From Cyclaneusma minus (Eukaryota > Ascomycota > Leotiomycetes > Marthamycetales > Marthamycetaceae), in assembly GCA_037179335.1 (NCBI GenBank), contig JAKZHN010000017.1, positions 248,001 to 312,000 on the forward strand: a stretch of DNA of 64,000 nt, written 5' to 3'. A program made the position numbers and the translations under genes. A model generated the notes under the pieces. It was not told the DNA's origin. It did no database searches and was given only the letters and a program-made list of their open reading frames with translations. Shown piece by piece: positions 12,703 through 25,598 of the stretch. The first letter of the stretch is position 1, and every line of letters begins with the position of its first letter.

Positions 12703-13234
12703 CTTCAAGATTCTGATTTCTGTAAACTACCAGACATAGGCACAGAGAAATGATTTCGAGTGGCGAGTCATTGCTTCCATTCTTCAGACAAGACCGTCTA
12801 TTATCTTAACAGGGTATTTGTAGGTGTATAATCATACATTTTCCGCTGAGTGCTTGCTCCGCCTGCAAAAGAGGAGAAGAATGAAGGTTGAGTTTCCCCC
12901 TAGTCCTTCAACCTAAAAAGGACCGTCGCCAGTCTTAGCCATTATCTAATATTCCGCATGTGTAATAATCGTATAGACGCCAGAAACCACCTTCGTCCCA
13001 GACATAAAGGAACACCCCAGCCACCCACTGCGACTTTTGACAAAGAAAAGGTATTCGTCGAAGGGCTCGCAGCGATGCCAAGTGAGGAATAGTAAATAAC
13101 GGGTATCTTCGCGCCCCTTTTTCTCAGTAGAACCTCCCCAACCAACAGTCTTCGGACAATTCGACAAGAAGCCAGATTTTGACGACAGGAAAGCCAGTCG
13201 CCGGTTTCCCTCCCAGCGAGAGATGAGTAGGTAC
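12703..13234. other. intergenic, 3' UTR side of the PHD gene
   Basis: Sequence between the MITE and the stop codon of the minus-strand PHD-finger gene. The minus-strand frames here (12942-13280) do not connect to the PHD protein and have no recognisable content. This is probably the 3' UTR of the PHD gene. Confidence 0.45.
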
Positions 13235-15555
13235 TCAGGTAAACTCCTTCTGCCACATGACCAACTCCCTCGTCAAACAATCCATCATCTCTAACAAGCT
13301 CAAGTCCTTAAACTCCCTCTTCCCACTCCCATCCGCACCCTTGGGTCCCCCGTCAACACCATTAACCCGAATCATCGGCAAGCTGTCCGCCAGCGCCCGC
13401 ATGATATTCTTCGCGTCGGCCCGGTCTGCATGACCTCCGTCACTGCCCCCACTCGTACTCGCATCATCCCCCGCCATCTCAATCTGCACCCGCGAGATAT
13501 AATTCAGGATACCGGAAACGCGCTTCTTCATGTCTTGCATCGACACTTTGTTGATGCCGCTGCTGCGCGCGCCGCGGCCTCGCCCGGGTCCTTTGACTAC
13601 TTCGGGTTTACTACTGCTCTCTTCGACGTCTGCTTTTGCTTCGGCTTTTCCTCCGCCCTCTTTGCGTTCGGAGTCCTTGGCTTCGGGCTGCTCGACGGCG
13701 GTTCCGGGACGTGAAATGTCGTCACCGGCAGCTCCGCGTTCTCTTACGTCGCGCGATGCAGAGCGACCGTGAGGACTTGGTGCGTCCTCGGCGGCGGCGG
13801 CTAGTTCTTTCAGAGTATCGCGCGTATGCTGGTTTCGCCCCAGTTTGCTTTTCTTACCCGGGGGACGGCCGCCTTTCCTATGCTTTACTTCTACCGGGGG
13901 CGGCGGTGGTGGTTCTTCTTTTTCGGGCTCGGGTTCTGGTTCAGGGGCTTTTTCGGCCTCCTTTTCCTTTGGTGGAGCTGGGGGTGGGGAGGGAGTAGAG
14001 GCGGGGGGTTCCGGGACTGCGGGAGCTGTGGGAGCGGAGGCGATGGTAGGTGTTGGGGCGGGTTTGTTGCTGTGTGCGCGATTTGCAAGGGGGACTTCGT
14101 CTGAGGGATCGGAGTCTGGGGGCTTGTTAGCCTCTGGCGGCTCACGAGCATTGGGGTGAGTGGAGGGCGAAATACCATCTACACGCCGTCTCTGGGCACG
14201 GTTCTCTCGCTTGCTTTGTTGTTCCAAGCGCTGCCGTTTCACTTCTTCGCGCTGCTCTTTCTCAAGATGATTGCGCTTTGCTGCACCACGGATTCTCTTG
14301 CCGCTACTGTTCCGGGTTGGGAGAGCGTCATCCGAGTCGTTCTGGGACGCTGGCGGGGCTGCATCTTGTGATGCTGGTGGGGAGTTGGATTGTGTTCTTT
14401 GGCGCTTCGTGCTTTCGTGTTGTTTCCTAACAAAATTCCGTCAGAATATATCGAAACCAGGTTGAGGGGTAGGTACGGACTCTTCGCTATCGCTGCGGCC
14501 TCGCTTGCCCCGCCGAGTTGTGCCTTCGACGCTGCCGCTGCCGCCATTCTCTTTCTTGCTCGCTTCGATTGCCCGTCGCATCTGCTCGCCCTCGTCATAC
14601 GCCGCATCCCGGCTATTCATAGTCGAGCGTCGCTTTGTACTTTGCATACCGGACGAGGTCGGCCGACCATTCTTACTACTCTTGGGTGACTTGGTTCCGT
14701 CTTTCGCGAAAGAAGCTGCCCGCGAGCTCGTTCTCGGAGACAGCGTTTGGTACAGAGGCAGGTAGTGGGAATATTGTTGCCTAGAGCGCATTTTGTTAGC
14801 TGACGTTGGGTTTGCTATCATTTGTCGAGGAATCAGGATATCAATCAACGACGATCACATCGGGTGAGGATCAGCCTTGCGAAACATGGCTGCGCCACAA
14901 ACCTGCGACACCAATTGGTGGCCGCGTAGAGAGGGAGTTATTCGCAGTGTCAAACGTACCCATTGATTGCGGTGAAGATCTTGTGGAAGTCTCTCCGACA
15001 CTCTTCGCAAAAGTATTCCTCGGGGCTCATGTCCTCGTTTTTAATGCCCACGCAGCCGCCGTGCTGCCATACTTTGCAGGTGTCGCATTGTAGAAAAAAG
15101 CCAGCCAGGTCCTCTGTCATGTCGGCGGCGGTTATAAGTTCTGGCTCGGCGGATGACTTGACGCCGGCCTTGGAGTCTTCCTCCGGTGGTGGGAGGCCTG
15201 GGTATTCGTCGTAGCCACAAATGCATCGGACGGCTTCGTCGTCGTCTGCCGCGTCGTCTGCGCCATTGGCCATCTCGATGGGCTCGGCCTTGGCTTGCTT
15301 CCCCTGATCTTCCGTCTCGCCGCGTCTCTTTCGTCTGGTCTGTATAGGCTCCTCGATCGTAGCAGTGACCGATTCGCTAGCAGGTTCGGACGAAAGCGAA
15401 TCGCTGGGAGTAGACTTCCGCGGCGAGCCTGCTCGGGCTCGAGTAGTGCGCTCAGGTCGGCCGGACGAGTTGGAAGAGGTTGAAGAATGATGTGAGCCGT
15501 TTGGGGCGCTGGTGCGGGCGGCGCGAGAAGAACGGCGAGGGGGAGTGCCTGCCAT
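13235..15555 (-). CDS. cti6: PHD-finger protein, Cti6-like (Rpd3L histone deacetylase complex)
   Basis: A minus-strand gene in three exons. Exon 1 (15555-14960) encodes a disordered basic N-terminus and a PHD zinc finger with the C4HC3 ligands Cys111, Cys113, Cys157, Cys160, His165, Cys168, Cys183 and Cys186; the core LQCDTCKVWQHGGCVGI is a very good match. Intron 1 is 14959-14781 (GTACGT...GCTAAC...TAG). Exon 2 runs from 14780 to about 14477. Exon 3 starts near 14426 and runs to 13235, with a long charged coiled-coil and Pro/Glu-rich region, an AT-hook-like patch (RKGGRPPGKKSK) and a conserved-looking helical C-terminus. Total length is about 690-700 aa. The second intron lies at about 14427-14476, but its exact splice sites are uncertain: the strongest donor (GTACCT) and the TAG acceptor are out of phase. 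Yeast and fission-yeast Cti6 read H3K4 methylation in the Rpd3L deacetylase complex. The family is fairly sure; the complex assignment is by analogy. Confidence 0.82.
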
Positions 15556-17030
15556 TGCAGCACACAGGTGGTTTTGTCCGAGTCTGGAACTCGACCAGCA
15601 GAATGGTCAAGCTTCTACGACTGCTACTATAGTCGTAGATAGGTGGTAGAAGGTGGGTGGTGGATGGCAGCGGTCTTGGGAGTAATCTCGGAGAGGTCTG
15701 GCTCGCGCAAAGTCGGAAGGTGGGAGGCAGTGGGGATTTGTCGATGATCGAAGACGGCTGTTCGTCTTCGAAGCTCAGGATTTGTTAAAGGGCGAAGTCG
15801 AGATTCTGATAGCACATAGACTCGAGGTGTTTGGGCCCGGGCATGGTTGTGTGGGTGGAATTGCTGGGACGAAATGTTCGTTGCGCGGGTGAAAGAGCGT
15901 CCAGCGGCACTTACTCTCGCACGCGGGGCGCGCTCTGAGAACAGCCAAGGCCGGGAAAGGCTGGCCGAGAGCTTAAATCCCAGAATAATCCGGCCGATGA
16001 CATGTCAAAGGCTCGAGGCATCGGGGATCGAAGATGTTGACTTATCGTGTGCAATTGCAACGCTCTGCATTTTTGACTCAACCACGAATTATGTTATCAA
16101 TTGTCATCGACACCGAGATGTCGCCAGCCTCGCCTGGCCGCGTGTTGTAAGCCGCTTTCCACGCGATACTATCCTGTTCAAGTGATAGAAAATGATAACC
16201 ATCCACCACCTAAGCAATTGAAATAAGAGAAAGAAAACGAAAGGGATAACGAATAGAATGCAGCCAATTCAAGCCCCCAAAGATACTTTGTCCAATGCAG
16301 AAGTGAATTCCATCTCTTTCCGCGCTCTCGGGCTCAGTTGTACGGCGCCCTTAGTCAGCGGCCTCGGCCGCATCATGGACGATTGGTCTAGTGACTGCTT
16401 GGCTCCTGCTGGCTCCTGCTGGCTCATCCTCCACGGACGTCGTGTATCGTGGGAACGAGACCACGCTTCCAAACGCATACTCCCCTGGCCGCAAGACACG
16501 CTGTGTGTGTAGGCCACTTCCCTCCGTTGCTGCTCGCGTCCTCAGTCGCTCCGAACATCCCACGCACCGAAAGCTGCCGGCCCTCGCAGTTAGTGCTCAT
16601 CAGCGCTGCAGAACAAGTGGTACGAAGCCTTCTCTTTGCCACATTGCCTCACACTTGTCACGGCGGCATGGCACAGGCAGGCCCATGGCGAGGCCGGGCT
16701 GGGGAGCTGTGCGGGGGGCAAGCAGGCGTTTGGCGCGTGAAGAATGATTGCTGATTTCTGGGCATCAGGATTAGGGCTTTGGATAGGAGAGGCGCCCACG
16801 CGGTAAAGGAGACAGGCCGATAAAAAGTGTCGCCGCTGCATCTGGGCCGGTTGCGAGTCTGTCGCTGGTGGATTCGGCTGTTGATTCTTTTTCGGTGGGG
16901 GAGGCTCTTGCCATGTCTGTTTCTCTGATGAGTATGCCGCTCCTTCTCCAAACACCCTCTTCCTCTCGCCTCGGGGAAGGCCCACGACCGCCAATTTTCT
17001 CTCCCACATACCTCCCCCGTATCCTTTGAC
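15556..17030. promoter_or_regulatory. divergent promoter region between the PHD gene and the 621-aa gene
   Basis: About 1.5 kb separates two divergently transcribed genes and should contain both promoters and leaders. Overlapping frames occur on both strands, but none has recognisable content. I cannot assign individual factor-binding sites. Confidence 0.5.
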
Positions 17031-18958
17031 ATGCTCCACGCCCAATGCCAACCGCTGCGGGATGCTTTCGACATGGCGCACGCCGCCGTCAAGGGTCTCT
17101 GTGATCTGTTCTCGTTGCTGACGGCGCCTTTCCGCAATGTAGGCCACTACTCGCATGAGACGACGCCAGACCTGTCTCCCGACACCATGTCGTCGGTCTA
17201 CCCTGACCGGCCAATTCGACCGCTCCCTAAACGACGCCTGCGCGAACGCCTGTCTCCCGATGTGGCCGAATCGATCGAGTATCCGCCGGCTCCCAAGACC
17301 ACGACTCCGCTATTCTACTACCCGTACGGCCTGAAAGAAGAGGGCGGGGGCGGGGCAGTTGCGCAGCCCGACTCGACGCACCCCAGCGAGCGGGAAAGGG
17401 CAGATGAGGCAGAGCGGAATTACATCTCGCGGCGCAATGGCGAGGAAATTGACAGTGAGGAGGACGAAGTGGCGGCATATCGAGCCCATTTGAGCGGCAG
17501 GCCTGGCAGCGATAAGAGCTCGAGAGCTTTTCGCTATGTGCAGAGACCCGAGTCGGCCCGCTACGCTAACCCAAAGGCTCCCGCATCGACCACCTCCTCC
17601 GCCGACGGCTACGATTCGTTCGAGAACAGCAACAACAAGAAGAAGCGGAAAATCCCAACTCCGGGCGACGTGGGCTTGAACGGCGTCCACCTGTCCACCG
17701 ATCTGGCTGGCATGGGACTTTCGCCTCCGAGCGACGAAATCCTCTCGCGTGAAGAAGCTACCCAAGCTCAATATTACAGCTCGGGCGGTTCAACTGCTAG
17801 CGCTCTAGGCTTGTCGGGTCCAGGACGGGGAAGATACGGTCGTGTACGTAGTGGCAGAAGTCCCTTGCGAACACTCTCTGATGTCTCGAACAATTGGACT
17901 AATGGACGCCTTCCTAAGCCTCGTCAAGCGCAGTGGCCTGTAGCGAGTGAGTCTCCCACCGTGTGACACACTCTGGTCTTTGTCAATCCCACTGACTTTT
18001 CTATTTAGACGAGAGTACCGGGATCATTTCCAACGCCATTGCCAACGCCGAGAAACTTCCAATCTCGCCGGCACGTGGTCAAGAGAATATTAGCCTTCTG
18101 CAGCAGCAGACTCCCAAGAAATCAAGCCCGACCACTACCCAATTTACCTTCAGTTGTGACTCACAGGTACCTGGCACTGTCCCCTGGCCCGGTCCTGATC
18201 CTGCTACCACCAAGGTGAACCAAAGCCCGGCAGCTCGCGGTATGGCAACCCATTCCACCCAGACGGACCCTAATATGCCAGCTGGACAGGCTGCGAAGCA
18301 AGGCCCTGCCACCTCTCAGCCTGCTACAGGTGCACAAAGAGACTCTGCCCCTCAACAACCAGCTCCGGCCAAGAAGAATCGCCGTCGAACTGGCAAAGAA
18401 TACTTAGTCGCTGCTCGTCACCGTCGTGAGCAGCAGGAATACCAAAACTACCACAATCCCGTTCCTCCCGAGAACGAGTGGATCTGTGAATTCTGCGAAT
18501 ACGAACGTATTTTCGGCACGCCTCCTGAGGCACTAATCAGGCAGTATGAGATTAAGGACAGAAAACTCCGCAAACAAGAAGCCGAGCGCCGTCGACTGTT
18601 GGAGAAGGCAAAGATGAAGGGACGGAAAGGCAAGAAGGGCAACAAGACCAACCCTAAAGCTGCTCCGGTTCCTCAGGATCGCGCGGCTCAGGCTCCGGCT
18701 CCACCTGCTCCTCAAGCGCCTTCTGCAACTCAAAGCCAGAGTCAGGGAACGCAAAGCGAAGCTGAGCACAATGACTATGAGGATGACTATGAGGTTGATG
18801 AAGACGGATATCTGCCAGAGGACACTTCGCCAGAGGGTATCGCTAGTGCTGAACGCAGGCGTGTTGCCCATCCCGAGGAGTTTGAATCGCCACCCCGTTC
18901 AGTTGCTGGTTACGACAACCCCGCTCCGGCTGCTGTCGCTACCGATACCCCTGCTTAG
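17031..18958 (+). CDS. uncharacterised 621-aa protein with CxxC patch
   Basis: Two exons, 17031-17946 and 18009-18958, with a 62-nt phase-1 intron (GTGAGT...TTTAG), giving 621 aa. Function not recognised. The N-terminal two thirds is Ser/Pro/Arg-rich and probably disordered. The best-ordered block is in exon 2: a basic segment (KKNRRRTGKEYLVAARHRR), then NEWICEFCEYERIFGTPPEA with a CxxC pair, then a highly charged helix (about 25 residues rich in Arg, Lys and Glu) and a Lys/Gly patch. The C-terminus is acidic (DYEDDYEVDEDGYLPED). This pattern recurs in ascomycete conserved hypothetical proteins. A possible internal start is the Met of MSSVYPDRP (17187). AATAAA hexamers at 19575 and 19624 are plausible 3' processing signals. 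Confidence 0.78.
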
Positions 18959-19640
18959 CGACCCTGCATCTGAGCCATCTCCACTCCCCTTCCCCGACCA
19001 CATCGACCACCCCTCAATCGTCTCTCAACCTCGTCACATCGCCAGCACCCTTCCCCCTGTCCTCCGCCTCCCCGTCTACCTGGACCGCGAACCTCAACTG
19101 GGAGAAAAGCTTTGACGATCCATCATCGACCATCCTGCATTCTGCTACCTCCGATCAGTCTCAGCATTGAAGCATTGACCTTCGTTTCCCCTATCTTCAC
19201 GCGAGCATTGGTCCTTAAACTAGCATCTGCATCGAGCGTTGGAGTTCCCTCTCTTCCCCTGCATATCATCTTCCCTCTGCACAAACACATTGTGGTCACG
19301 ATCACGACACGAAACCAGCGGCAACGCAGCATGAAAATTCTCCCCTCCCGTACAACCGACCGACCGACCGACCAGCGGTTTCTCGTCCACAGCAACCAAA
19401 TATTTGCCGTTTCGCCAGCATTGCAACTTTTCACCTTCTGGCTTTCTTCCTTTCTGCACTTGCAGTATGGAAGAAGATGCGAGCGATGTCTTTGACCGTT
19501 GCTTTGGTGACTAGGCCTTGGACGGGTGCAAACTCGTGACTCATGGTTGTCTTGAGAGAAAGGAGGAGACGGTAAATAAAGAGCGGGCCTGCCGCGTGTG
19601 TACTCTAGCTAGAGGAGGTAATGAATAAAGGACATACTGT
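18959..19640 (+). terminator. 3' UTR and polyadenylation region of the 621-aa gene
   Basis: A C-rich noncoding stretch follows the stop codon. Two AATAAA hexamers (19575-19580 and 19624-19629) lie about 620-670 bases downstream. Small frames in this stretch have repetitive Pro/Leu/Ser composition. The hexamers are seen directly; their use is inferred. Confidence 0.35.
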
Positions 19641-22477
19641 ATACCACAAATTCCTGCGTCTGCTTGAGTCGCGCTTCTTGTCTGCGTAACCCTTTGTGTA
19701 AAGCAACCAGCCCCTTTTACCTCAGTCGGGTCGAGTCTACAAACGGACGCTGTAACAATGTGTCTGCGTCACGCAGTGGCTGACCGTTCCAGTCTCATTC
19801 TCATGGCGAGGGATAGATAGTCTAAGGGGTATAACTTTGAATTCTGCTTTGTTGCACGTCGAGGTTTGCGCAGCGCACCCTTTGCGCCATTCCCGTAGTG
19901 CTAAACCAGTGCATTTAGTGCTGGAAGCACTGCGCGACCTCGTCGATGGTAAAACGAAACAGGAGTCGAAGTTACTAGGGCCAGCGTTCCTAGACCTTTC
20001 AAAGCTGGCCTGGTTACCTAGGTAGATATATTGCCTTTAAAGGTATATACTCAGCGCCTTATCTATACTAACTTGTCAATTTTGCGCTGTTTGCTGTCAC
20101 TCTCGTTGCATCCTTGTCCCTGCCTAGCCAGCTCACGAGCAGCATTGATAGCTCTTTTTTTATGAGAAGTTCTTCTAGATGGTTTGGGTAGTTCAGATCC
20201 GCGAGCATGAAAGTCTTCGCTAACAGGCTTGCTTTTCACGTCAGGATCTATTACCAGCCAGCACCTACTACTGTCCTGTCATCGGAGTATGTTAGTCTCG
20301 TGGAATCGTCTCTCTCTGTGGCAGCTTGTTCCTACCTAACTTTCTGTATACATAGTATTCCCCCTTCAGAAATCAGTACAGCATTCGAGTGGGGATTCGT
20401 CTCCGCAACAAAAGCTCATTGCTCGTGTTTCCCCCAGGGGCTGACTCTTGAGGCTATTAAAAAAGGGACTCGCTAAATCGCATCTTGTTAAATGTTAATG
20501 GAAATAATAGAACTAAATCGCCGGCGGAGCTATTCTCGACTAGTCTGGGTCTGTATGCAGTTTCAAAACCCCAGATCTGAGATGCGATTAGCGATTCCAT
20601 TTAAAAGAAAAGCAGTAAGCAGCATAAATGTTGGCAGACTGCCATCACAAGTCAGTGCAGCAACTGTCTGCCACAACAGGGCTCGTCGCTCCTTTCCATC
20701 ACCATAACTATCTCTTGATAAGAAGGAATGAGGACCCCTGTCGCGCAAGCAGTTGCCGCACCGGCCAGTCTGCCAACGATGGAAATCGAACTGGCTGCGT
20801 GAGAGGAACAGAATTTGGGCCAGCGGGGTAGAGCACCGCCAACCGCCACATGCTACCTCTACATTACAGACCCATATAATACTAGACTAGGCCATATTCA
20901 TAACTAATCCCAAATTCCAAAACGAAGCAACACTCCACCATGGAATGAATTGGGGATACTACAAAGCAATCTAGTATCCCGGGAGTTCCGGAGGTGAGTA
21001 CATAAATGCTTGGAGCTCGGCCGCGGAGCAGCCAGATCTTGCGAGTGGCAGGTCTTATTGTCGGATAGTATGGAAGGAGTCCGGCCACGCACAACACGAG
21101 GAGAAGCGTGGATCTAGATTGAACTCAGTGGTCAGACGTAACCTCAAGATAACCCACAGCTATATGATATGCTTGCAGACTCGGCCGGCTCGTAAATGTT
21201 TCGAAGATCGATAATGGGATAGACGCTCTCCGTACTCTCCGTACTCTCCGTACGCCTAGCAGCGAGGTTGGAGGATGGGACTTGTTGGTCCTCGTGAATC
21301 CACGATATGCTGGTAATCGACGAGGCCTTTCTTGTTGTGTTATCGGTAGCACGCTGTGAGTGATGTGTGGATGGACGAGCACGGGAGAGCTGGAGACGTA
21401 TTTAGCCGCTTGGGCGAGATCCATGGCAAGTTATTGTCCTTGCGGAGTCTGACAAGGAGGGCAAGTACAAATTGGACTGCAAGGAGGCAGGCGGGAAGAC
21501 CAGAACCGGAAGGCCTGATCTCAGGGAGGATGCGTGTTACACTGGTTCCCGGAAGATATCTTGTGAGTAGCATGCATGAGTACACATGGGTAGCGTACTT
21601 GGGTACTATACATGAACAGTATGCAGGAGCAGTACCGAACCACTCCTTAGCGGAGATGGTACAAGGCTGTGGTACACGCTGACACAATGCGGTAGTTCAA
21701 GAGCCATGAAGGAAAACCCAAAGATTTGCGACATTGCTGGCAAGGAGACTCCCAAAAATACTGATCACAACTGGCAACAACTCGAGCCTGGTAGGCTTTA
21801 TCCAAGCAAAGAGGAATCCTACATATCCATTCACTCCATAGGACTGTGAAAGGAGAATTCATCTCCGAGGATCCCAACAAGCAGTCGCAGTGTGACGCCA
21901 GGCAGGCGCGGGCCTGCAAACCCCTTCCTGTAAATGTACCCAAAACCCGATCCAGTGGAGTGGGATGCGGTGTCCAAGCAGAACCGGGGATATCGCAAAA
22001 GATGAAGCCGTACCAATGGAGAGTAGACGCCGGTGGTAAAAATAGAAAATGCCGTACCGCTTGCGCAATCGCGTGGACCGGTCGTACATATGAGGTTGTA
22101 CCCAGCTATGTATGATGCTCGCTCCGCGCGTATGGAAACCAGGAACAGAAGGATTGGCAGATCCATGAAGTCGCGTCTGTCGTCAAAGGTGAAAGCAGCA
22201 GCCAGAGTGGTCTGAAAGCCATGTGCTGGCATCAGCATTATACCGTGGCTGAGAAACTTGAAGCCTGGGAATGTCCATGAAGTAGTGGAATCGGGAAAAA
22301 ATCATTTAGGAAATCGAGGCGTTTCCAGTCCGGGCACAGGAAGGGTCCGAGCTGAAGCGAATGATCATGAAGGAGAAGTGTCGGCATTCGACAATCCAGC
22401 GAGATGAGGTAGGAGAACCAGGAACTTGCGACTTAACGTTCGGCGTGATGGCGAATGAGCTGATCCAGAAGCAGACT
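19641..22477. other. gene-poor intergenic sequence
   Basis: About 2.8 kb of normal base composition without a gene I can support. Minus-strand frames at 21340-21687 and 21831-22238 have hydrophobic stretches, but they do not splice into one another convincingly and match no family I know. A short tandem repeat of CTCCGTA (three units) lies at about 21227-21252. Confidence 0.45.
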
Positions 22478-22835
22478 TCAGGGGGCCTGCTTGGTCCTCT
22501 TGGACTTCTTACTCTTCTTGCTCCTCGTTGATGGAAGTCGCTCTTCAACTTCCGCGATGGCTCTCCGAGCTGATTCTACCCGTGCCTGTACCGGAGACTG
22601 GGAACTGACGCCAGTAGCCATGAGTCTCTCAATTGGATCTGCTGCCCTCGCATAGTGTTGAGTGCGGTCTGAAAGCGTGTGTTGGCCAGGGCGTGGCTCG
22701 GAAGGATTGTTCGACTCGTTGTTGGAGCTAAAGCAAGTTAGCAAAGATCTGCCGGTATACATAATGGTCATACCCATAATGTGAGCCGTGCTCGGCAACC
22801 ATCGATGAGCTGGTAGAGGAATAGTGTTGTTGCAT
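22478..22835 (-). CDS. small uncharacterised protein, two exons
   Basis: Exon 1 (22835-22774, starting MQQHYSSTSSSMVAEHG) and exon 2 (22727-22478) are separated by a textbook 46-nt fungal intron (22773-22728: donor GTATGA, branch TGCTAAC, acceptor TTTAG) and keep frame across it (phase 2). The product is 103 aa: hydrophilic, with a Ser/Asn-rich N-terminus, a predicted helix (ERLMATGVSS...AIAEVEERL) and a lysine-rich tail (KKSKKSKRTK) that could be a nuclear signal. Family not recognised. The intron quality is the main support; without it I would treat the frame as chance. Confidence 0.5.
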
Positions 22836-25598
22836 GGTGTGTAGTGTCCGTAACGGTGCCGTGAATCGTGTCGGAAGGGGATGTGCTAGGTCAACTTGTT
22901 GATGGTTATTTGATCACCCCTGAAGAGCCTACCAGTGAGGGCCTTTATATGTCTGGAGAAAAAAGCGTGGTCCCCGAACCTCTTGATCATTGCCCCTGCA
23001 TGCGGGTGAGGCGGACTGACAACACACCCATGATAGCAACTGGAAGAGGACCGTCCGATTGGGAGGCAATGAAGACTGACACCAGCCTTGGGCACCATTG
23101 GTGTTGTCCATCGCGAACCACCTGCGGCCAGAGCCAGTCAGCTGTCTCCTCCAGTTGGGCAGCCGTGCTTCAGGACACAGCCTCACGACAGACCAGACTC
23201 GAAAGCTTCACGCTAGCCTTCAAGCAGGTAGCCCAGCATCACGTGCATTCGCGTAGATGTGTCCTGGCGGCGTCTGCAAGAACGCGATCGGGTACTGTTT
23301 GTCATCAAAGGGCGTGGCGTAGTAGGAGTCGCTCCAACATTGAGGTAGCTCAGTGGTCCAGTGCCATGCACTGTTACAGCTGCTGAGCCTTCTAACAGCA
23401 TAGCTAGCTCAAAGGCAGGGGGTAGACACGGTCGATGATGAGAGCACCCAACTCAAAGATTCTGTCTGAGCCAGCAAGCAGCCTGACATGTTCAGCGTAG
23501 AACGTGCGCTGTCGACCGATATAGGTCTCGGTGAGCAAGTCGTACAGCATGACTGGGTGCTCTTCGCACAGCCTGTAGTTGCCAGCGGAACCGATTCGCC
23601 CTGCGAGGTCGGTCCCCTGGAGAGAGTTGCCCCTGGGCAGCCGAGTATCAGGCGGCAAGTTCGCCAGGCGACAGTTCGCAAAAGGCTGCCTCTTTGTCTT
23701 GACGTGGCCATGCGGGATTCGTGTTGCGAGAGGTGAACGAAGGCAGAAAAGGAGAGATATCGGGGGTGACGAAGGAAAGAGAGAAGAAGAAGAACAAGCC
23801 TTCAACAGACTCACGCGAAGGGGCGGGGAATTCCATTCTAGAAAGTGGCAGTTCTGCTGTGGGGGTTTCCGCAGTGTGCCAGGCTTTGAGAGTGGCATCA
23901 TCCTCCCCGAGCATGAACTATCGCATGGAAGCATCCTCGAAGATGGGGGAAGAAAGCGACGGCGCGCTGCAGCTTGGGCGCTCAAAGGAGAACACCAAGT
24001 TTGCAAGATCCCTGAAGGGTGCTCACCAGAGCTTCCTCTTTTAGAATCGTCTTATTCGTCATCCACAAGCCGGTTGCTTTCCATGGCATTGGGTCCAGGA
24101 AAGCCAGTGGGAGTCAAGATCGACAGCGGAGGTGTGCATGATATGCTGGAGGACTGTCACAGCTCCTCGCTGGACGTAATGGGACGTAGCTGGACTTGCA
24201 GATACAATGACATCCCGCGTTGGCGACAGGCTTGATGTGTGGGTGAGCCAGGGTTCAGCTGCAAGTTCTCAAGTCTTCAAGTCGTGCAAAGTACAATGGC
24301 GTCCAATTCTGGGATGGCCAGGTTCCCCTCATCCCAATCCCCGTATCCGGGTATTCTCGCATTGGCGCTCCGTTCCGACTCGCCAACAATGGCCATGTCG
24401 TGCTTGCAGAACAAATGCCGTCTAGCGTTGGTTGAAGGAGACAAGACCTTTCGCTGAGGGACTCGTGCGTGTGGTCGGCAATCGGCGGCAATCTCTGCTG
24501 ACTAAGTCTGTCTGTCTCAACGCTAACCCGAAATGGAACAAGCGAGCAAGCTCAGCATCTACTGGCAAGTGACGTTGCAGGTTTCTGTTCCTCAAAACCT
24601 ATGGCAAGTATCGCGATTACTCATGTTCTGCTTTCAGAACTGTTCTTGGGACTCGAGGTTTGATTTGCAGACACCCGCATACTTGAAAGTGAACTAAGTA
24701 TAACCTATTCCCAGACAGCGACTATGACAACACAACCAGCCGTCGACGATTTAAGAATCTGAAGCAATACCTACGCATCGTCCAGACTCCAACAACTCAT
24801 ACGATCTCAAGCTCCGCAACCGAAGTCCATGTTAGTTGCGGGAGCAAACCTCAGATCTTCAACGGTCCGCGGAGCCGGGCGGGAACAACTAGTCCAGATC
24901 CAACACATCCGCCTAGTATTCCACTGAGGCTTACCACAATTGGGAATCCGATGATATGGCAAACCAAGTGCTGAGATGGTTTGGCCAGCCATACTTCCAA
25001 CTGGCCCCTCGGGGCAAACCGCTGCGAGTTCAGTTCCGAGACTGCTAAGGTAAGGCTACTAGCTCGTTGCCTTTCTTGTTTCCTTTCCAAGGACATTCAC
25101 AACTCCGGAGAAAGTCCTCAATGTAAGAGACATTCTTCCTTGGCCATCAACATATCCCCCCCACCTGCCTTTGGATTTACCCTTCGAGCCCCGTTCCCCG
25201 GTCGCTTTGCATGTCGTCCTTCCGATTATTCCCCCACTCCCGTATTCTCCACCACTCCCTTGTATTCTTCAACCTTTCCCCCAGTCCTGTGATCTTCCGC
25301 CCCGCCACCCATTTTTCGTCACTTTCGTGATCTTCTCTCATTTCTATAGTCACCTGCCATTCGCTCCCTCACTTCACTTCACAGTTCACACTCCAACCAA
25401 ACTCGACGTGATCTTCGAGTCCAAACTGTTCCGTTGCTTCGTCTTCAGGTGCTCTTTACTACCATCCAGATATCATTACGTTGAAGATTACAAAAGACAT
25501 CTCGGACAATTACAGGTTTTTCTTTCATCCCATTACTTCGCCCCGACTCCACTGATTTAGACTGAATTTAAACTCGATCTGCCCATTCCAAACTCGGA
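22836..25598. other. gene-poor sequence with possible coding scraps
   Basis: The minus-strand frame 24006-23404 ends in about 70 residues of protein-like composition (from GSAGNYRLCEEHPV to the stop), and an overlapping frame (23914-23648) supplies another possible exon ending at a GTGAGT donor. I could not find splice sites that join them in phase, so this is either a gene with unseen introns or a decayed one. From 25140 to about 25590 the plus strand is strikingly pyrimidine-rich, as in fungal promoter or leader sequences. Confidence 0.35.

Noticed and set aside
13430..14178. Several long open frames on the plus strand and in another minus frame, Gly/Ser- or Pro-rich
   Set aside because: They are antisense or out-of-phase shadows of the Pro/Glu-rich third exon of the PHD gene.
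21340..22238. Minus-strand frames with hydrophobic stretches, possibly a multi-exon membrane protein
   Set aside because: No consistent splice chain and no family resemblance; hydrophobic stretches switch between frames.
23404..24235. A 200-codon minus frame and a 218-codon plus frame over the same DNA
   Set aside because: I could not join the protein-like minus-strand segments with in-phase splice sites, and the plus frame has no domain; kept only as possible coding scraps.
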